A DNA stretch of 64,000 bases from Loktanella sp. D2R18 (GCF_003318235.1 NZ_QOCG01000031.1:62001-126000); one strand, 5' to 3'. Positions 26,800 to 36,351 are shown, numbered from the stretch's first letter. The notes: generated from the letters alone by a model not told the origin. A program made the numbers and translations.

Positions 26800-28170
26800 A
26801 TGACCGCGACATTCGCGCAACCCGACACCATTCGTGCTGATTTTTCTGCGGCGATGTCCGCAATGTACCGTACAGAGGTTCCAGCCTACGGCGACCTGCT
26901 TGAAATTGTACATGACACCAATACCACGACGCTGGATAGCCCTGCCGCTGAGATTTTAAATCTGACGCCCGACGAAGACACCACGCGCATTTCGCAAGAG
27001 CGCCATGGCGCGATCCGTTTGGGCACAGCGCAAGAATTGGCGATGATGGCTCGGGTTTTTGCGGTGATGGGCATGTTTCCGGTTGGCTATTACGACTTGT
27101 CACCAGCGGCGGTTCCTGTCCATTCGACGGCCTTTCGCCCAAAGACGCGCGCGGCACTGGCCGCAAACCCATTTCGTGTATTCACATCGCTATTGCGGCT
27201 TGAGTTGATCACGGATGAAACCCTGCGCGCGCAGGCCATGGAGATTTTGGCAAAGCGACAGATTTTCACCAAAGATGCGATTGCCCTGACTGAAAAAGCC
27301 GAAGCCAATGGCGGCTTAACCCCGGCAGACGCCACGCAATTTGTTGCCGAGGTTCTGGAAACATTCCGTTGGCATGCGGATGCTTGCGTGGATATCGCAA
27401 CCTTTGATCAGCTGAACGCGGCACACCGTCTGATTGCCGATGTTGTGTCGTTCAAAGGGCCTCATATTAACCACCTGACCCCGCGCACGTTGGACATTGA
27501 CGCAGCGCAGGCTGCCATGATCACGCGCGGCCTACCCGCAAAAGCCATCGTCGAAGGTCCGCCTCGCCGCAATTGCCCGATTTTGCTGCGCCAGACTTCA
27601 TTCAAGGCGCTCGAAGAGGTGGTGAATTTCCCTGCCAATGACGGCGGTGCAGCCGTTGGCAGCCATACCGCCCGCTTTGGTGAAATAGAACAGCGCGGCG
27701 TTGCGCTGACCCCCAAGGGGCGTGCGCTTTACGATGAAACGCTGGCGTCCGTCCGGGCGCAGATTTTACCTGCTGGCGATGGATCAAACGCACAGGCCTA
27801 TATGGATGCGCTGGTGAAAGGTTTTGACGTGTTTCCAGATGATTGGCGTCGGTTGTATGATCATGGGCTGGCGTATTTTAAATTCGTTGTCGCGCAACCA
27901 GATGCAGAGGCAACCGATCATAGCGCTGCCGCGCTTTTGGATGCGGGCGTTTTGACGCTAAGCCCGATCATTTACGAAGATTTCCTCCCGGTCAGTGCTG
28001 CGGGGATTTTCCAGTCGAACCTTGGTGATGACGCCGACCAAGACAGCCACAGCGCGTCGAGCCAAGCCGCGTTTGAGACAGCGCTTGGTACAGCCGTCGC
28101 GGATGAATTTGCGCTCTATCAACAGATCGCAGATGCATCGCTTGCGGATTGTCTGAACCGTTTAAATTAA
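26800..28170 (+). CDS. hglS: 2-oxoadipate dioxygenase/decarboxylase HglS (DUF1338)
   Basis: The 456-residue protein belongs to the DUF1338 family, shown in Pseudomonas putida to convert 2-oxoadipate to D-2-hydroxyglutarate in lysine breakdown. The metal-binding set appears as His69 (ERHGAIRLG), His225 (GPHINHLTPR) and Glu295 (FGEIEQRG), close to positions 70, 226 and 294 of the characterised enzyme; Arg73 fits the substrate-binding Arg. There is no signal peptide. Its last 4 bases overlap the convergent codA stop. No other lysine-catabolic gene is nearby. Confidence 0.9.
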   Translation: MTATFAQPDTIRADFSAAMSAMYRTEVPAYGDLLEIVHDTNTTTLDSPAAEILNLTPDEDTTRISQERHGAIRLGTAQELAMMARVFAVMGMFPVGYYDLSPAAVPVHSTAFRPKTRAALAANPFRVFTSLLRLELITDETLRAQAMEILAKRQIFTKDAIALTEKAEANGGLTPADATQFVAEVLETFRWHADACVDIATFDQLNAAHRLIADVVSFKGPHINHLTPRTLDIDAAQAAMITRGLPAKAIVEGPPRRNCPILLRQTSFKALEEVVNFPANDGGAAVGSHTARFGEIEQRGVALTPKGRALYDETLASVRAQILPAGDGSNAQAYMDALVKGFDVFPDDWRRLYDHGLAYFKFVVAQPDAEATDHSAAALLDAGVLTLSPIIYEDFLPVSAAGIFQSNLGDDADQDSHSASSQAAFETALGTAVADEFALYQQIADASLADCLNRLN

Positions 28171-29438
28171 GTCACACGTCTGCGTAACTGTGCGGGGCGA
28201 CCAGATAGATTCAAGGTCGCATCCCCACGGGGGCTGCGCGCGATGACTTTGCCCTTAGCAACCACCGCAAGCCGGGCAGGGCGCAGACGTAACGCTTCGA
28301 TCGGGTTTGCAGCATCTAAGACGACCAGCGACGCGACGGCGCCCTTGTGTAACCCGTAATCCTTTAGACCAATAATCGCGGCATTGGTCTCTGTAACCAT
28401 CGTAAAACAACGGGTCATTTCGTCAGGGTGGCTCATCTGTGCGACGTGAAGCCCCATAAACGCCACATCAAGCATATCCGCCGTGCCGAGACTGTACCAA
28501 GGGTCCAGCACGCAATCTTGCCCCCAGCCAACGCGAATGCCCATCGCCTGCATTTCCTTTACCCGTGTCAGGCCACGCCGTTTGGGAAATGTATCGTGCC
28601 GCCCTTGCAGCATGATGTTGATCAGCGGGTTCGGGATAGCGGATATTTCAGCCTCGGCAATCAGCGGCAACAGTTTGGAAACATAGTAGTTATCCATCGA
28701 ATGCATAGATGTCAGATGCGAACCGGCGACGCAGCCTTCTAGCCCCAATCGGGTGGTTTCAAGCGCGAGCGTTTCGATATGGCGGGAATTGGGATCATCA
28801 GTTTCATCGCAATGAATATCGACCATCAAGCCGCGCTCGGCGGCGATTTCGCAAAGATCTTGCAGACTATCCGCGCCGTCTTGCATGGTGCGTTCGAAAT
28901 GGGGGATGCCGCCGACGACCTCGACCCCCATATCCAACGCACGGATCAGATTTTCGCGGCCATTTGGAGCGCGGTACAACCCGTCTTGCGGGAACGCGAC
29001 CAGCTGTAGGTCCATGTAGTCCTTCACCGCCTCTTTCACAGCCAGCATGGCAGTGACAGTGTTCAGGTGATCGGGCGTGGTGTCGACATGGCTGCGAATG
29101 GCCAGCAACCCCATCGAGGCCGCCCAATCGCAATAGCGCAAGGCACGCGCGATCATTTCATCCACGGTTGCGATATCACGCAGTTCGCCCCAAAGGTTGA
29201 TACCTTCCAGTAATGTCCCCGATGCGTTTACCCGTGGTGTGCCGTAAGACAGCGTCGCATCCATATGGAAATGCGGATCAACAAATGGCGGTGATACGAG
29301 ATCACCGGTGGCATCAATCGTTTCAGCGGCGTCAGCGGTGATATTTGGCGCAATTTCAGCGATCCGGTCGCCATGCACGGCGATGTCAGACACGGTGCCA
29401 TCGGGCAGGGTGCCCCCTTTGATCAGCAGATCAAACAT
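28167..29438 (-). CDS. codA: Cytosine deaminase, CodA-type amidohydrolase
   Basis: The 423-residue enzyme has the amidohydrolase metal sites: FVDPHFHMDATL near residue 60, DIHCDETDDPNSRH (catalytic His/Glu region) and GSHLTSMHSMDNY, then GQDCVLDPWYSLG with the metal Asp. These match CodA of E. coli in order and length. It hydrolyses cytosine (or a related pyrimidine or creatinine-like ring) to uracil and ammonia. Its start overlaps the stop of the upstream ABC permease (TAATG), so uptake and deamination are co-expressed. Confidence 0.88.
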   Translation of the reverse strand: MFDLLIKGGTLPDGTVSDIAVHGDRIAEIAPNITADAAETIDATGDLVSPPFVDPHFHMDATLSYGTPRVNASGTLLEGINLWGELRDIATVDEMIARALRYCDWAASMGLLAIRSHVDTTPDHLNTVTAMLAVKEAVKDYMDLQLVAFPQDGLYRAPNGRENLIRALDMGVEVVGGIPHFERTMQDGADSLQDLCEIAAERGLMVDIHCDETDDPNSRHIETLALETTRLGLEGCVAGSHLTSMHSMDNYYVSKLLPLIAEAEISAIPNPLINIMLQGRHDTFPKRRGLTRVKEMQAMGIRVGWGQDCVLDPWYSLGTADMLDVAFMGLHVAQMSHPDEMTRCFTMVTETNAAIIGLKDYGLHKGAVASLVVLDAANPIEALRLRPARLAVVAKGKVIARSPRGDATLNLSGRPAQLRRRVT

Positions 29439-30382
29439 TAGCGCTCTCCTTTGTTGAATGGCACCATAAGCGCGGCGGGAACCTCGGCGCGGCGCGACAT
29501 CACGATCAGCGCCATGATAGACAGAATATATGGCATCATCAGGAAAACTTGATAGGGCACAACAGCGCCGATGCCGGTTTGTTGCAAGCGAATTTGCAGC
29601 GCGTCAAAGGCGGCAAACAAGATCGCGCCAAACAGAGCCTTGCCGGGGCGCCATGCACCAAAAACCACCAGCGCAATACAAATCCAACCGCGCCCATTCA
29701 CCATGTCAAAAAAGAAGCTGTCAAAGGCGGACATGGTAAGAAATGCGCCCCCTACGGCCATACACCCGCTGCCGATCATGACGGCACCCATACGGATGGC
29801 TGTGACCGATAGGCCTTGCGCTGCGACAGCTGCCGGGCTTTCCCCTGCGGCGCGGACAGCCAAGCCGAGCGGCGTACGGTATAATGTGAAGGAAACGACA
29901 CCAACCAAAATGAAGGCCAGATAAGTTAGCGCGGTTTGCTGAAATAATGCAGGGCCAAAGAACGGAATTTCTGAAAGAAATGGGATGTGAAACGGTTGAA
30001 ACGCGTCAATTTTCGGGGGCGTCGATACCTCGGGCAGCATCACGCGGTAGGTGTAAAAAGTCGCGGATGTGGCAAGCAACGTCAAACCAATGCCAACCAC
30101 ATGTTGCGACAATCCGAATGGCACAGATAGGATAGAATGGATGCCGCCAAGACCGACGCCGACCAAAAATGCAACACTAACACCGCCCCAAAGTGGTAGG
30201 CCGGCCCAAACGGCGATCCAGCCAGCGAATGCGCCGGCCACCATGATCCCTTCGATGCCAAGGTTCAAAACACCCGCACGTTCACAGATCAATTCGCCCA
30301 TGGTTGCAAAAATCAGCGGCGATGCGATGCGGATGGCCGCCGCCCAAAACGCGGCTGAGGTCAGGATTTCGAACAGCTCCAT
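29438..30382 (-). CDS. ABC permease of a nucleoside/nucleobase importer (second permease)
   Basis: The protein has 314 residues with 8-10 hydrophobic segments. ICERAGVLNLGIEGIMVAGA F is the hallmark of the YufQ/NupC branch of BPD_transp_2 permeases, and AVRAAGESPAAVAAQGL is the coupling loop. It forms the channel with the next permease. The order BMP, ATPase, permease, permease, deaminase is contiguous, with overlaps at each junction. Confidence 0.9.
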   Translation of the reverse strand: MELFEILTSAAFWAAAIRIASPLIFATMGELICERAGVLNLGIEGIMVAGAFAGWIAVWAGLPLWGGVSVAFLVGVGLGGIHSILSVPFGLSQHVVGIGLTLLATSATFYTYRVMLPEVSTPPKIDAFQPFHIPFLSEIPFFGPALFQQTALTYLAFILVGVVSFTLYRTPLGLAVRAAGESPAAVAAQGLSVTAIRMGAVMIGSGCMAVGGAFLTMSAFDSFFFDMVNGRGWICIALVVFGAWRPGKALFGAILFAAFDALQIRLQQTGIGAVVPYQVFLMMPYILSIMALIVMSRRAEVPAALMVPFNKGER

Positions 30383-31431
30383 CAGTCTCTCCGCACACGA
30401 AATTTAGTGAGTAGGATTGCGAGCACCATACATAAGAGCGCCGTGGCTAGCATGATATCGGCAAGGTAGCTCGGTACGCCAATTGCGCGGCTCATACTGT
30501 CAGCGCCCACAAAAATCGCGGCGACGAACAGGGCGGCGACGACAACGCCCAGCGGATGCAAAAGCGCGAGCATCGCAACAACGATCCCGGTGTAACCAAA
30601 CCCCGGCGATAGATCGAGTGTGAGCGATCCCTTTAGCCCCGCGACTTCAGAAAACCCAGCGAGCGCGGCCAAGCCACCCGATAGCAACGCTGTTTTTAGG
30701 ATAACTTTGGTGACGGGAATACCCGCAAATCGCGCGGCCTCGGCGTTTTGACCGACCGCACGCATTTCGAATCCTAAGGTGGTCTTTGCATCGACTACCC
30801 AAACGATAATGGCCGCGATCAAGGCAATCGCAAACCCCCAATGGAGCCGCAACCCATCAACAATACGGGGCAGCCGCGCTTCTGGGATCAGCCGTGCGGA
30901 TTTGGGCCACCCCATACCCATCGGGTCTTTGAGCGGCCCTTCAAGAAGATAGGACACAAATAGCAAAAAGATGAAGTTGAACAAGAGCGTGGTCACGACC
31001 TCATCGACGCCCAATCGGGTTTTGAGCAGGGCGGGGACCAAGAGCAAGAAAGCGCCAGCCATCATCGCAGCAAGCGCCATAATCGTTAACAATGCTGGCG
31101 CAGGCAGTTGCAACGCGCCTGTGCCCAGAACCGCGACGACAACAGCGCCCGCGTATAATTGCGCCTCTGCGCCGATGTTCCACAGCTTTGCACGAAAGGC
31201 GACGGCGATCGCAAGCCCTGTGAAGATAAGCGGCGTGGCGCGATTTAGCGTCTCTAATAGGGCGAATTTTGATCCGAATGCGCCGATCAGGATTTGCCCT
31301 AACACGGCCATTGGGTTGCCTCCGGCAATCATGGCAAGCAACGATGCGATCAAAATCGTCGCGACAATTGCGAGTGCAGGTAGGGTTAATCGCCGCGCGA
31401 GGCTTGGGTTTGCAATCGGTTCAAGCCGCAT
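30382..31431 (-). CDS. ABC permease of a nucleoside/nucleobase importer (first permease)
   Basis: The protein has 349 residues when started at the ATG complementary to 31429-31431 (MRLEPIANPSLARRL), which overlaps the ATPase stop by 11 bp. The frame could extend to 31524, but that adds unusual sequence lying inside the ATPase gene. FRAKLWNIGAEAQLYAGAVV is the YufP/NupB signature, and AVGQNAEAARFAGIPVTKVI is the ATPase-coupling loop. Confidence 0.9.
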   Translation of the reverse strand: MRLEPIANPSLARRLTLPALAIVATILIASLLAMIAGGNPMAVLGQILIGAFGSKFALLETLNRATPLIFTGLAIAVAFRAKLWNIGAEAQLYAGAVVVAVLGTGALQLPAPALLTIMALAAMMAGAFLLLVPALLKTRLGVDEVVTTLLFNFIFLLFVSYLLEGPLKDPMGMGWPKSARLIPEARLPRIVDGLRLHWGFAIALIAAIIVWVVDAKTTLGFEMRAVGQNAEAARFAGIPVTKVILKTALLSGGLAALAGFSEVAGLKGSLTLDLSPGFGYTGIVVAMLALLHPLGVVVAALFVAAIFVGADSMSRAIGVPSYLADIMLATALLCMVLAILLTKFRVRRD

Positions 31432-32962
31432 GGTCGTGCCCTTCAAACCCGTCGCCCGCCATCCACACGCCAAGCTGCTCTGGCTGCATGGTCCCGCGTA
31501 CGAATTCAGGGCTGAGCCGCCCATCGCTGATCACATGGATCACGTCTGACAGGCGCATAATTTCGTCAAGGTCCTCAGAGATAAGCAAGACCGCAGCCCC
31601 AGCATCGCGTGCGGCCGCCAACCGTCCGTGGACATAGTTTACCGCGCCAATATCAAGCCCGCGCACGGGTTGATTGGCCAAAATGATGCGCGGTGCGTTT
31701 TCTAACACACGCCCCAAGATCAGCTTTTGCATATTCCCGCCTGACAGCAGCCGAATGCGTGCGTCGGGGCCGGAACACCGCACATCATATGTTTCAATCA
31801 GGCTTTCCGCATGGGCTTTGGCCTTGCGCCAGTTCATCCAGCCGCGTTTTGAAAATTGGGTCGCGTATGTTTCTAAGATGGTATTTTCGGTCAGATCGAA
31901 ATCCGCAATCGTCCCGGTTTTGTGGCGGTCTTCTGGGATACGCGCGATCCCTTGGCCGATGGCGTTGCGCGGTGACCACGTGGTGACTGTGTTGCCGGCG
32001 ATTTCAAACTGACCAGATTGCGGCGTCACCAAACCTGAAATCAAATCCGAAAGCGCGGCTTGCCCATTCCCTGAGACGCCTGCCAGTCCGGTGATTTGTC
32101 CGGCACGCAGCGCAAGGTTCGCGTGACGCAATCCCGGAGCGGTGCCGATGGATGGTGTCGAGAGATCACAAAGCGTTAATAAAGCCGCGCCTGGCGTTGC
32201 AGGGGCCAGATCTGGGGCGCTGGTTTCTGCGCCAACCATCAATGCTGATAATTCAGCACGATCAGTGTCTAATGTTGCCCTTTCGGCGACTAATTTGCCG
32301 TGTCGCAAGACCAATACCCGGTTTGAGATGGCCATCACCTCGTGCAGTTTATGCGAAATGAAGACGATAGAGAGCCCGAGGTCGATCGCGGTCCGCAGGG
32401 TGGCAAATAGCGCGTCAGTTTCTTGCGGCGTCAGAACAGCGGTGGGTTCGTCCAAAATCAGAATGCGGGCATCACGGTAGAGCGCTTTGAGAATTTCAAC
32501 GCGCTGACGTTCCCCGACCGTCAATGCCCCGATCTTGGCGTCTGGGTCGACCTTCAGTTGAAACTCTTCGGATAGGGCGCGAATTTTTGCCTTAGCCGCC
32601 CCTGCACGCAATCGGGGGGCATGGAGCGGTTGTGCGCCCAATACGATATTTTCCCAAACTGTCAGATTCTCAGCGAGCGTGAAATGCTGGTGAACCATGC
32701 CCACGCCTGCATCCAGCGCCGCGCGCGGGTTGCCGGGTGGCAACAGGTTGCCAAAGACCGTGACGGTGCCTTCGTCGGCGGTATATTGGCCAAAAAGGAT
32801 ATTCATCAACGTGGTTTTACCCGCACCGTTTTCACCCAAAAGCGCAATAACCTCGCCCTTGGCCAGATCAAAAGTCACCGCCTCATTGGCGGTGACTGAT
32901 CCAAAACGTTTGGTGATGTTTTGCAGGCGCAGAACGGGGTGCGCCGATTCTACGCCTGACAT
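31421..32962 (-). CDS. Double-ATPase subunit of a nucleoside/nucleobase ABC importer
   Basis: This 513-residue protein has two ABC domains. Domain 1 has Walker A LLGENGAGKTTLMN, a degenerate signature LTVGERQRVE and Walker B ILILDEPTAVLTPQE. Domain 2 has the usual degenerate Walker A VSGNGQAAL and a full signature LSGGNMQKLI. This asymmetry is normal for YufO/NupA-type and ribose-type importers. The gene abuts the BMP gene with no gap. Confidence 0.92.
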   Translation of the reverse strand: MSGVESAHPVLRLQNITKRFGSVTANEAVTFDLAKGEVIALLGENGAGKTTLMNILFGQYTADEGTVTVFGNLLPPGNPRAALDAGVGMVHQHFTLAENLTVWENIVLGAQPLHAPRLRAGAAKAKIRALSEEFQLKVDPDAKIGALTVGERQRVEILKALYRDARILILDEPTAVLTPQETDALFATLRTAIDLGLSIVFISHKLHEVMAISNRVLVLRHGKLVAERATLDTDRAELSALMVGAETSAPDLAPATPGAALLTLCDLSTPSIGTAPGLRHANLALRAGQITGLAGVSGNGQAALSDLISGLVTPQSGQFEIAGNTVTTWSPRNAIGQGIARIPEDRHKTGTIADFDLTENTILETYATQFSKRGWMNWRKAKAHAESLIETYDVRCSGPDARIRLLSGGNMQKLILGRVLENAPRIILANQPVRGLDIGAVNYVHGRLAAARDAGAAVLLISEDLDEIMRLSDVIHVISDGRLSPEFVRGTMQPEQLGVWMAGDGFEGHDHAA

Positions 32963-33991
32963 TTATGACGACTTTGGCTCTTCGTCGTTGATCACAACAG
33001 TATATGATCCGTCTTTGATCGCCGCTTCGCGCGCAGCAACCAAATCAAGCGCTTCTTGCGGGATTTTACCTTCGAAAGTGCCGAATGGGGCCAAGTAGCA
33101 ACCACCCATGTTCATGAACGAATAGGTGCCGTAGTCAGCAGCGGTAAACGTTCCTGCTTGCACTGCCGCAATTGCAGCATCCATTGTCGGGCCAAAGTCC
33201 CAAATCGCGGAGGCCACGACCGTTTCGGGATAATCGGTTTGCGTATCGATGACATTCCCAATCGCAAGCACACCTTTTTCCTGCGCGGCATCTGACACGC
33301 CAAAGCGTTCCGCGTAAAGCATATCAGCGCCGTTTTCGATCATCGCAAAGGCGGTCTCTTTCGCCTTGGGCGGATCGAACCAAGATCCGATGAACGAGAC
33401 TTGGAAGGCGATGTCTGGGTTCATCTCTGATGCACCGGCCATGAATGCGTGCATCAAGCGGTTTACTTCGGGGATAGGAAAGCCGCCAACCATGCCGATA
33501 TTGCCAGATTCTGACATGGCACCGGCGACGATACCAGACAGGTAAGCAGCGTCTTGGATGTAGTTATCAAAGACCGACAGGTTCGGCAGGGCGGGGTCTT
33601 CTTTGAACGATGACCCCAGCAAGAATGCGACGTTGGGGTATTCTGCCGCGACTTCGCGTGCTTCAGCCTCTGCGCCAAAGATTTCGCCGACGATCATGTC
33701 ATAACCCGCTTCAGCGTATTCACGCATGACGCGCGGATAATCGGTGTTGGCGGTGTTTTCAGAATAGGTATATGCGATGTCGCCGCGATCTTGGGCGGCA
33801 AGGGCAGCAATATGGATGCGGCTGACCCATTGTTGTTCGACTGGAACGGTGTAGATGCCAGCGACCTTAATCGGGTCTTGGGCAAACAAGGCGGTTGGCG
33901 CAGAGAGTGCGGAAACCGACAGCGCTCCCAGCGCTGTTGTGGTTAGAAATCGGCGGCGCGTTGGATGCTGCGCTTTGACGTGGCTCGTCAT
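32963..33991 (-). CDS. BMP-family nucleoside/nucleobase-binding protein, Tat-exported
   Basis: The 342-residue binding protein of the PnrA/BmpA family includes VAGIYTVPVEQQWVSRIH, DMIVGEIFGAEAEAREVA and IGMVGGFPIPEVNRL. The N-terminus TRRRFLTTTALGALSVSALS is a twin-arginine (Tat) signal, so it is exported folded. It delivers a nucleoside or nucleobase to the two permeases; the linked CodA suggests cytosine or a similar pyrimidine. GGGACATTTATC precedes the ATG. Confidence 0.9.
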   Translation of the reverse strand: MTSHVKAQHPTRRRFLTTTALGALSVSALSAPTALFAQDPIKVAGIYTVPVEQQWVSRIHIAALAAQDRGDIAYTYSENTANTDYPRVMREYAEAGYDMIVGEIFGAEAEAREVAAEYPNVAFLLGSSFKEDPALPNLSVFDNYIQDAAYLSGIVAGAMSESGNIGMVGGFPIPEVNRLMHAFMAGASEMNPDIAFQVSFIGSWFDPPKAKETAFAMIENGADMLYAERFGVSDAAQEKGVLAIGNVIDTQTDYPETVVASAIWDFGPTMDAAIAAVQAGTFTAADYGTYSFMNMGGCYLAPFGTFEGKIPQEALDLVAAREAAIKDGSYTVVINDEEPKSS

Positions 33992-34023
33992 GATAAATGT
34001 CCCTTTTGATGCAAAAATTTCTA

Positions 34024-34035
34024 GACCAATTGGTC
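34024..34035. promoter_or_regulatory. Palindrome GACCAATTGGTC upstream of the BMP operon
   Basis: A perfect 12-bp palindrome lies 33 bp upstream of the BMP gene start. A further half-site, ATTGGTCAAA, follows at 34049-34058, so the minus strand carries TTTGACCAAT twice, 23 bp apart. It is a good candidate operator, perhaps for the GntR protein encoded just upstream (34158-34862). No consensus -10/-35 pair is obvious around it. Confidence 0.5.
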
Positions 34036-34157
34036 AAATTGAAGGTGCATTGGTCAAACGCAATCATGGCACACGCATTTAGGATATGAGTCAATGATTA
34101 ATCGTTGAGCATAAATATGGGATCTGCCACAAATTGTTGCGGTTCGTTCGATTGACC

Positions 34158-34862
34158 TTACACCCCGCGCTGGTGCGCATTGGCTTCAATCAATTCAGGA
34201 TGGGTGTCACGAACCTGTGCGAGCACCTTCAAAATCCGCGCGAGATGCTTGCGCAACTCCTTTTCGGCGCGGTCGGCATCACGGTTTCTGATGCAATCCA
34301 TAATCGCCACGTGGTCGTCCAGCGCGGATTGCGCCCCAATCGTCAGCGACAGATACCGCAACCGATCCAGATGGACCTTTTGGTCATGGATGATCACCCA
34401 GGCCTTTGGGTGCCCGGCAATGTTGCAAATTAACTCATGAAAACTGTCATCAAGTCGATGAAATTCGATTTTATCGTCCGCTTGAAGGGCCTCATCTTGC
34501 GCGGCGACAAGCGCGTTAAGCTCTGCATTATCGTCGCTGGTCACGCGGTCAATGGCCGCGCGCAGACATTCGACCTCTAGTGCGCACCGAATGAACCGCG
34601 CATCCAAGAGCGCTTGGGGCGAGATATAGGTGACCGTCGTGGCGCGTTGTGGCCGGATCAGCATAAATCCTAGTTCCGACAGGCGGTAGAATGCATCACG
34701 GACAGGTTGACGTGACACCCCAAGGCTGCGCGCAATTTCAGCCTCGGACACTTTGGCACCCGGCGCCAATTCCAGCGTGACGATCTTGGAATAGAGCGCA
34801 TGAAAAACCTGATCGGTCGCAGTGGCCGCAGGCGTGAGGGTTAGTGAATTGTGCGCGCTCAT
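34158..34862 (-). CDS. GntR-family regulator, FCD subfamily
   Basis: The protein has 234 residues with a winged helix containing VSEAEIARSLGVSRQPVRDA and an FCD domain with LDDSFHELICNIAGHPKAW, DDHVAIMDCI and RKHLARILKV carrying the ligand/metal Asp and His residues. It is divergent from uxaC by 82 bp and lies upstream of the BMP operon, so it may control either. Its recognition helix nearly equals that of the GntR at 2701-3384. Confidence 0.9.
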   Translation of the reverse strand: MSAHNSLTLTPAATATDQVFHALYSKIVTLELAPGAKVSEAEIARSLGVSRQPVRDAFYRLSELGFMLIRPQRATTVTYISPQALLDARFIRCALEVECLRAAIDRVTSDDNAELNALVAAQDEALQADDKIEFHRLDDSFHELICNIAGHPKAWVIIHDQKVHLDRLRYLSLTIGAQSALDDHVAIMDCIRNRDADRAEKELRKHLARILKVLAQVRDTHPELIEANAHQRGV

Positions 34863-34875
34863 CTCATATTCCAGT

Positions 34876-34904
34876 TTGACCTATCTGCCAGACTAGCATA
34901 TTAG
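34876..34904 (+). promoter_or_regulatory. Probable uxaC-operon promoter
   Basis: TTGACC (34876-34881) and TATTAG (34899-34904) are separated by 17 bp. Within the spacer, AGACTAGCAT (34890-34899) differs from the ATACTAGTAT palindrome at two symmetric positions and keeps the ACTAG core. The transcript start would lie about 35 bp before uxaC. The promoter call is moderate and the operator resemblance weak. Confidence 0.45.
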
Positions 34905-34944
34905 AAGATCAGAGGTATCTCAAGACCTTTCGGGAGGACACCGC

Positions 34945-36351
34945 ATGCCATTGACCGACCCAGACCGCCTGCTTCCGGTGGAACCTTCGGTGCGCAAACA
35001 CGCGCGCGACCTATACGAAGGCATCGCGGCTTTGCCGATTATCAGCCCGCACGGCCATTGTGACCCGAGTTGGTTTGCTAAAAACGACCCCTTTCCGGAT
35101 CCTGCGCAATTGCTTGTTGTACCGGATCACTATGTTTTTCGGATGCTCGTTTCTCAAGGTGTCCCCATGGGGGATTTGGGCGTGCCACGCGCGGATAGCA
35201 GTGTAATAGAGACTGATCCGCGTCAAACCTGGCGCCGTTTCGCGCAGAACTATCACTTGCTGCGCGGCACCCCGTCGGCAATGTGGTTGGATCATTCTTT
35301 TGAACATGTCTTTGGAATTGATGAACGGCTGAACGCAGATACAGCGGATAGCTATTACAATCACATTGATGCGCAACTGGCGCAAGACAGCTTCCGGCCC
35401 CGCGCCCTGTTTGATCGTTTCGGGATAGAGGTTTTGGCAACCACTGAAAGCGCGCTGGACAACTTGAGCTGGCATAAAATGACAGCAGACAGCGATTGGA
35501 ACGGGCGGGTGGTGACAACCTATCGTCCTGACAATGTGGTTGATCCGGACTTCGAAGGGTTTGCGGAAAACGTCGCGGATCTTGGTGGGCTCACTGGTGA
35601 AGACACATCTACATGGGATGGGTATTTGCGCGCCCACCGCGTGCGCCGCGCCTTCTTTAAAGCGCATGGGGCAACGGCCAGCGACCACGGTCATCCCACG
35701 GCCCGCACCGAAGATATGCCGAAAGCGCAGGCTGCCGCACTGTTTGCAAAGGCGCTTGCCGGGACATGTACCACTGATGAGGTCGACGCGTTCCGCGGTC
35801 AGATGCTCACTGAAATGGCCCGGATGAGCCTTGATGACGGATTGGTGTTACAGATCCATCCGGGATCGTTCCGCAACCATTCCGCTGACGTGTTCGCCAA
35901 TTTTGGCCGCGACAAAGGGTTCGATATCCCGACCCAGACGAATTACGTGCAAGCGCTCAAACCTCTTTTGGACGCTGTAGGGATGGAACCGAGCCTGACG
36001 ATCATCATCTTTACGCTTGATGAAACCAGCTATAGCCGTGAACTTGCGCCGCTTGCCGGGGCTTATCCGGCGTTGCGCCTTGGTCCGCCTTGGTGGTTCC
36101 ATGATAGTTATGAAGGCATCAAGCGGTTCCGCGAAGCCACCACCGAAACCGCCGGGTTCTATAACACCGTCGGCTTCAACGACGACACCCGTGCTTTCTG
36201 TTCCATTCCAGCCCGCCATGATGTCGCCCGCAGGTCAGATTGCGCCTATTTGGCCAATTTAGTGTCTACTGGGCGGCTCAGCTTAACAGATGCACATGAG
36301 GTCGCGCACGACCTTGCCTACGGCCTTGCCAAACACGCTTACAAGCTTTGA
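34945..36351 (+). CDS. uxaC: Uronate isomerase UxaC
   Basis: The 468-residue enzyme isomerises D-glucuronate to fructuronate or D-galacturonate to tagaturonate. The N-terminal metal motif ISPHGHCDPSWFAKNDPF, the following DHYVFRMLVSQGV, and the C-terminal GPPWWFHDSYEGIKRFREAT and FNDDTRAFCSIPARHDVARR are all typical. It opens a seven-gene uronate operon. GGGAGGA precedes the ATG. UxaC belongs to the amidohydrolase superfamily and acts in the cytoplasm. Confidence 0.95.
   Translation: MPLTDPDRLLPVEPSVRKHARDLYEGIAALPIISPHGHCDPSWFAKNDPFPDPAQLLVVPDHYVFRMLVSQGVPMGDLGVPRADSSVIETDPRQTWRRFAQNYHLLRGTPSAMWLDHSFEHVFGIDERLNADTADSYYNHIDAQLAQDSFRPRALFDRFGIEVLATTESALDNLSWHKMTADSDWNGRVVTTYRPDNVVDPDFEGFAENVADLGGLTGEDTSTWDGYLRAHRVRRAFFKAHGATASDHGHPTARTEDMPKAQAAALFAKALAGTCTTDEVDAFRGQMLTEMARMSLDDGLVLQIHPGSFRNHSADVFANFGRDKGFDIPTQTNYVQALKPLLDAVGMEPSLTIIIFTLDETSYSRELAPLAGAYPALRLGPPWWFHDSYEGIKRFREATTETAGFYNTVGFNDDTRAFCSIPARHDVARRSDCAYLANLVSTGRLSLTDAHEVAHDLAYGLAKHAYKL

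Noticed and set aside
35011-35694. 227-codon minus-strand frame opposite uxaC
   Set aside because: Composition and lack of motifs mark it as a shadow of the conserved uxaC gene.
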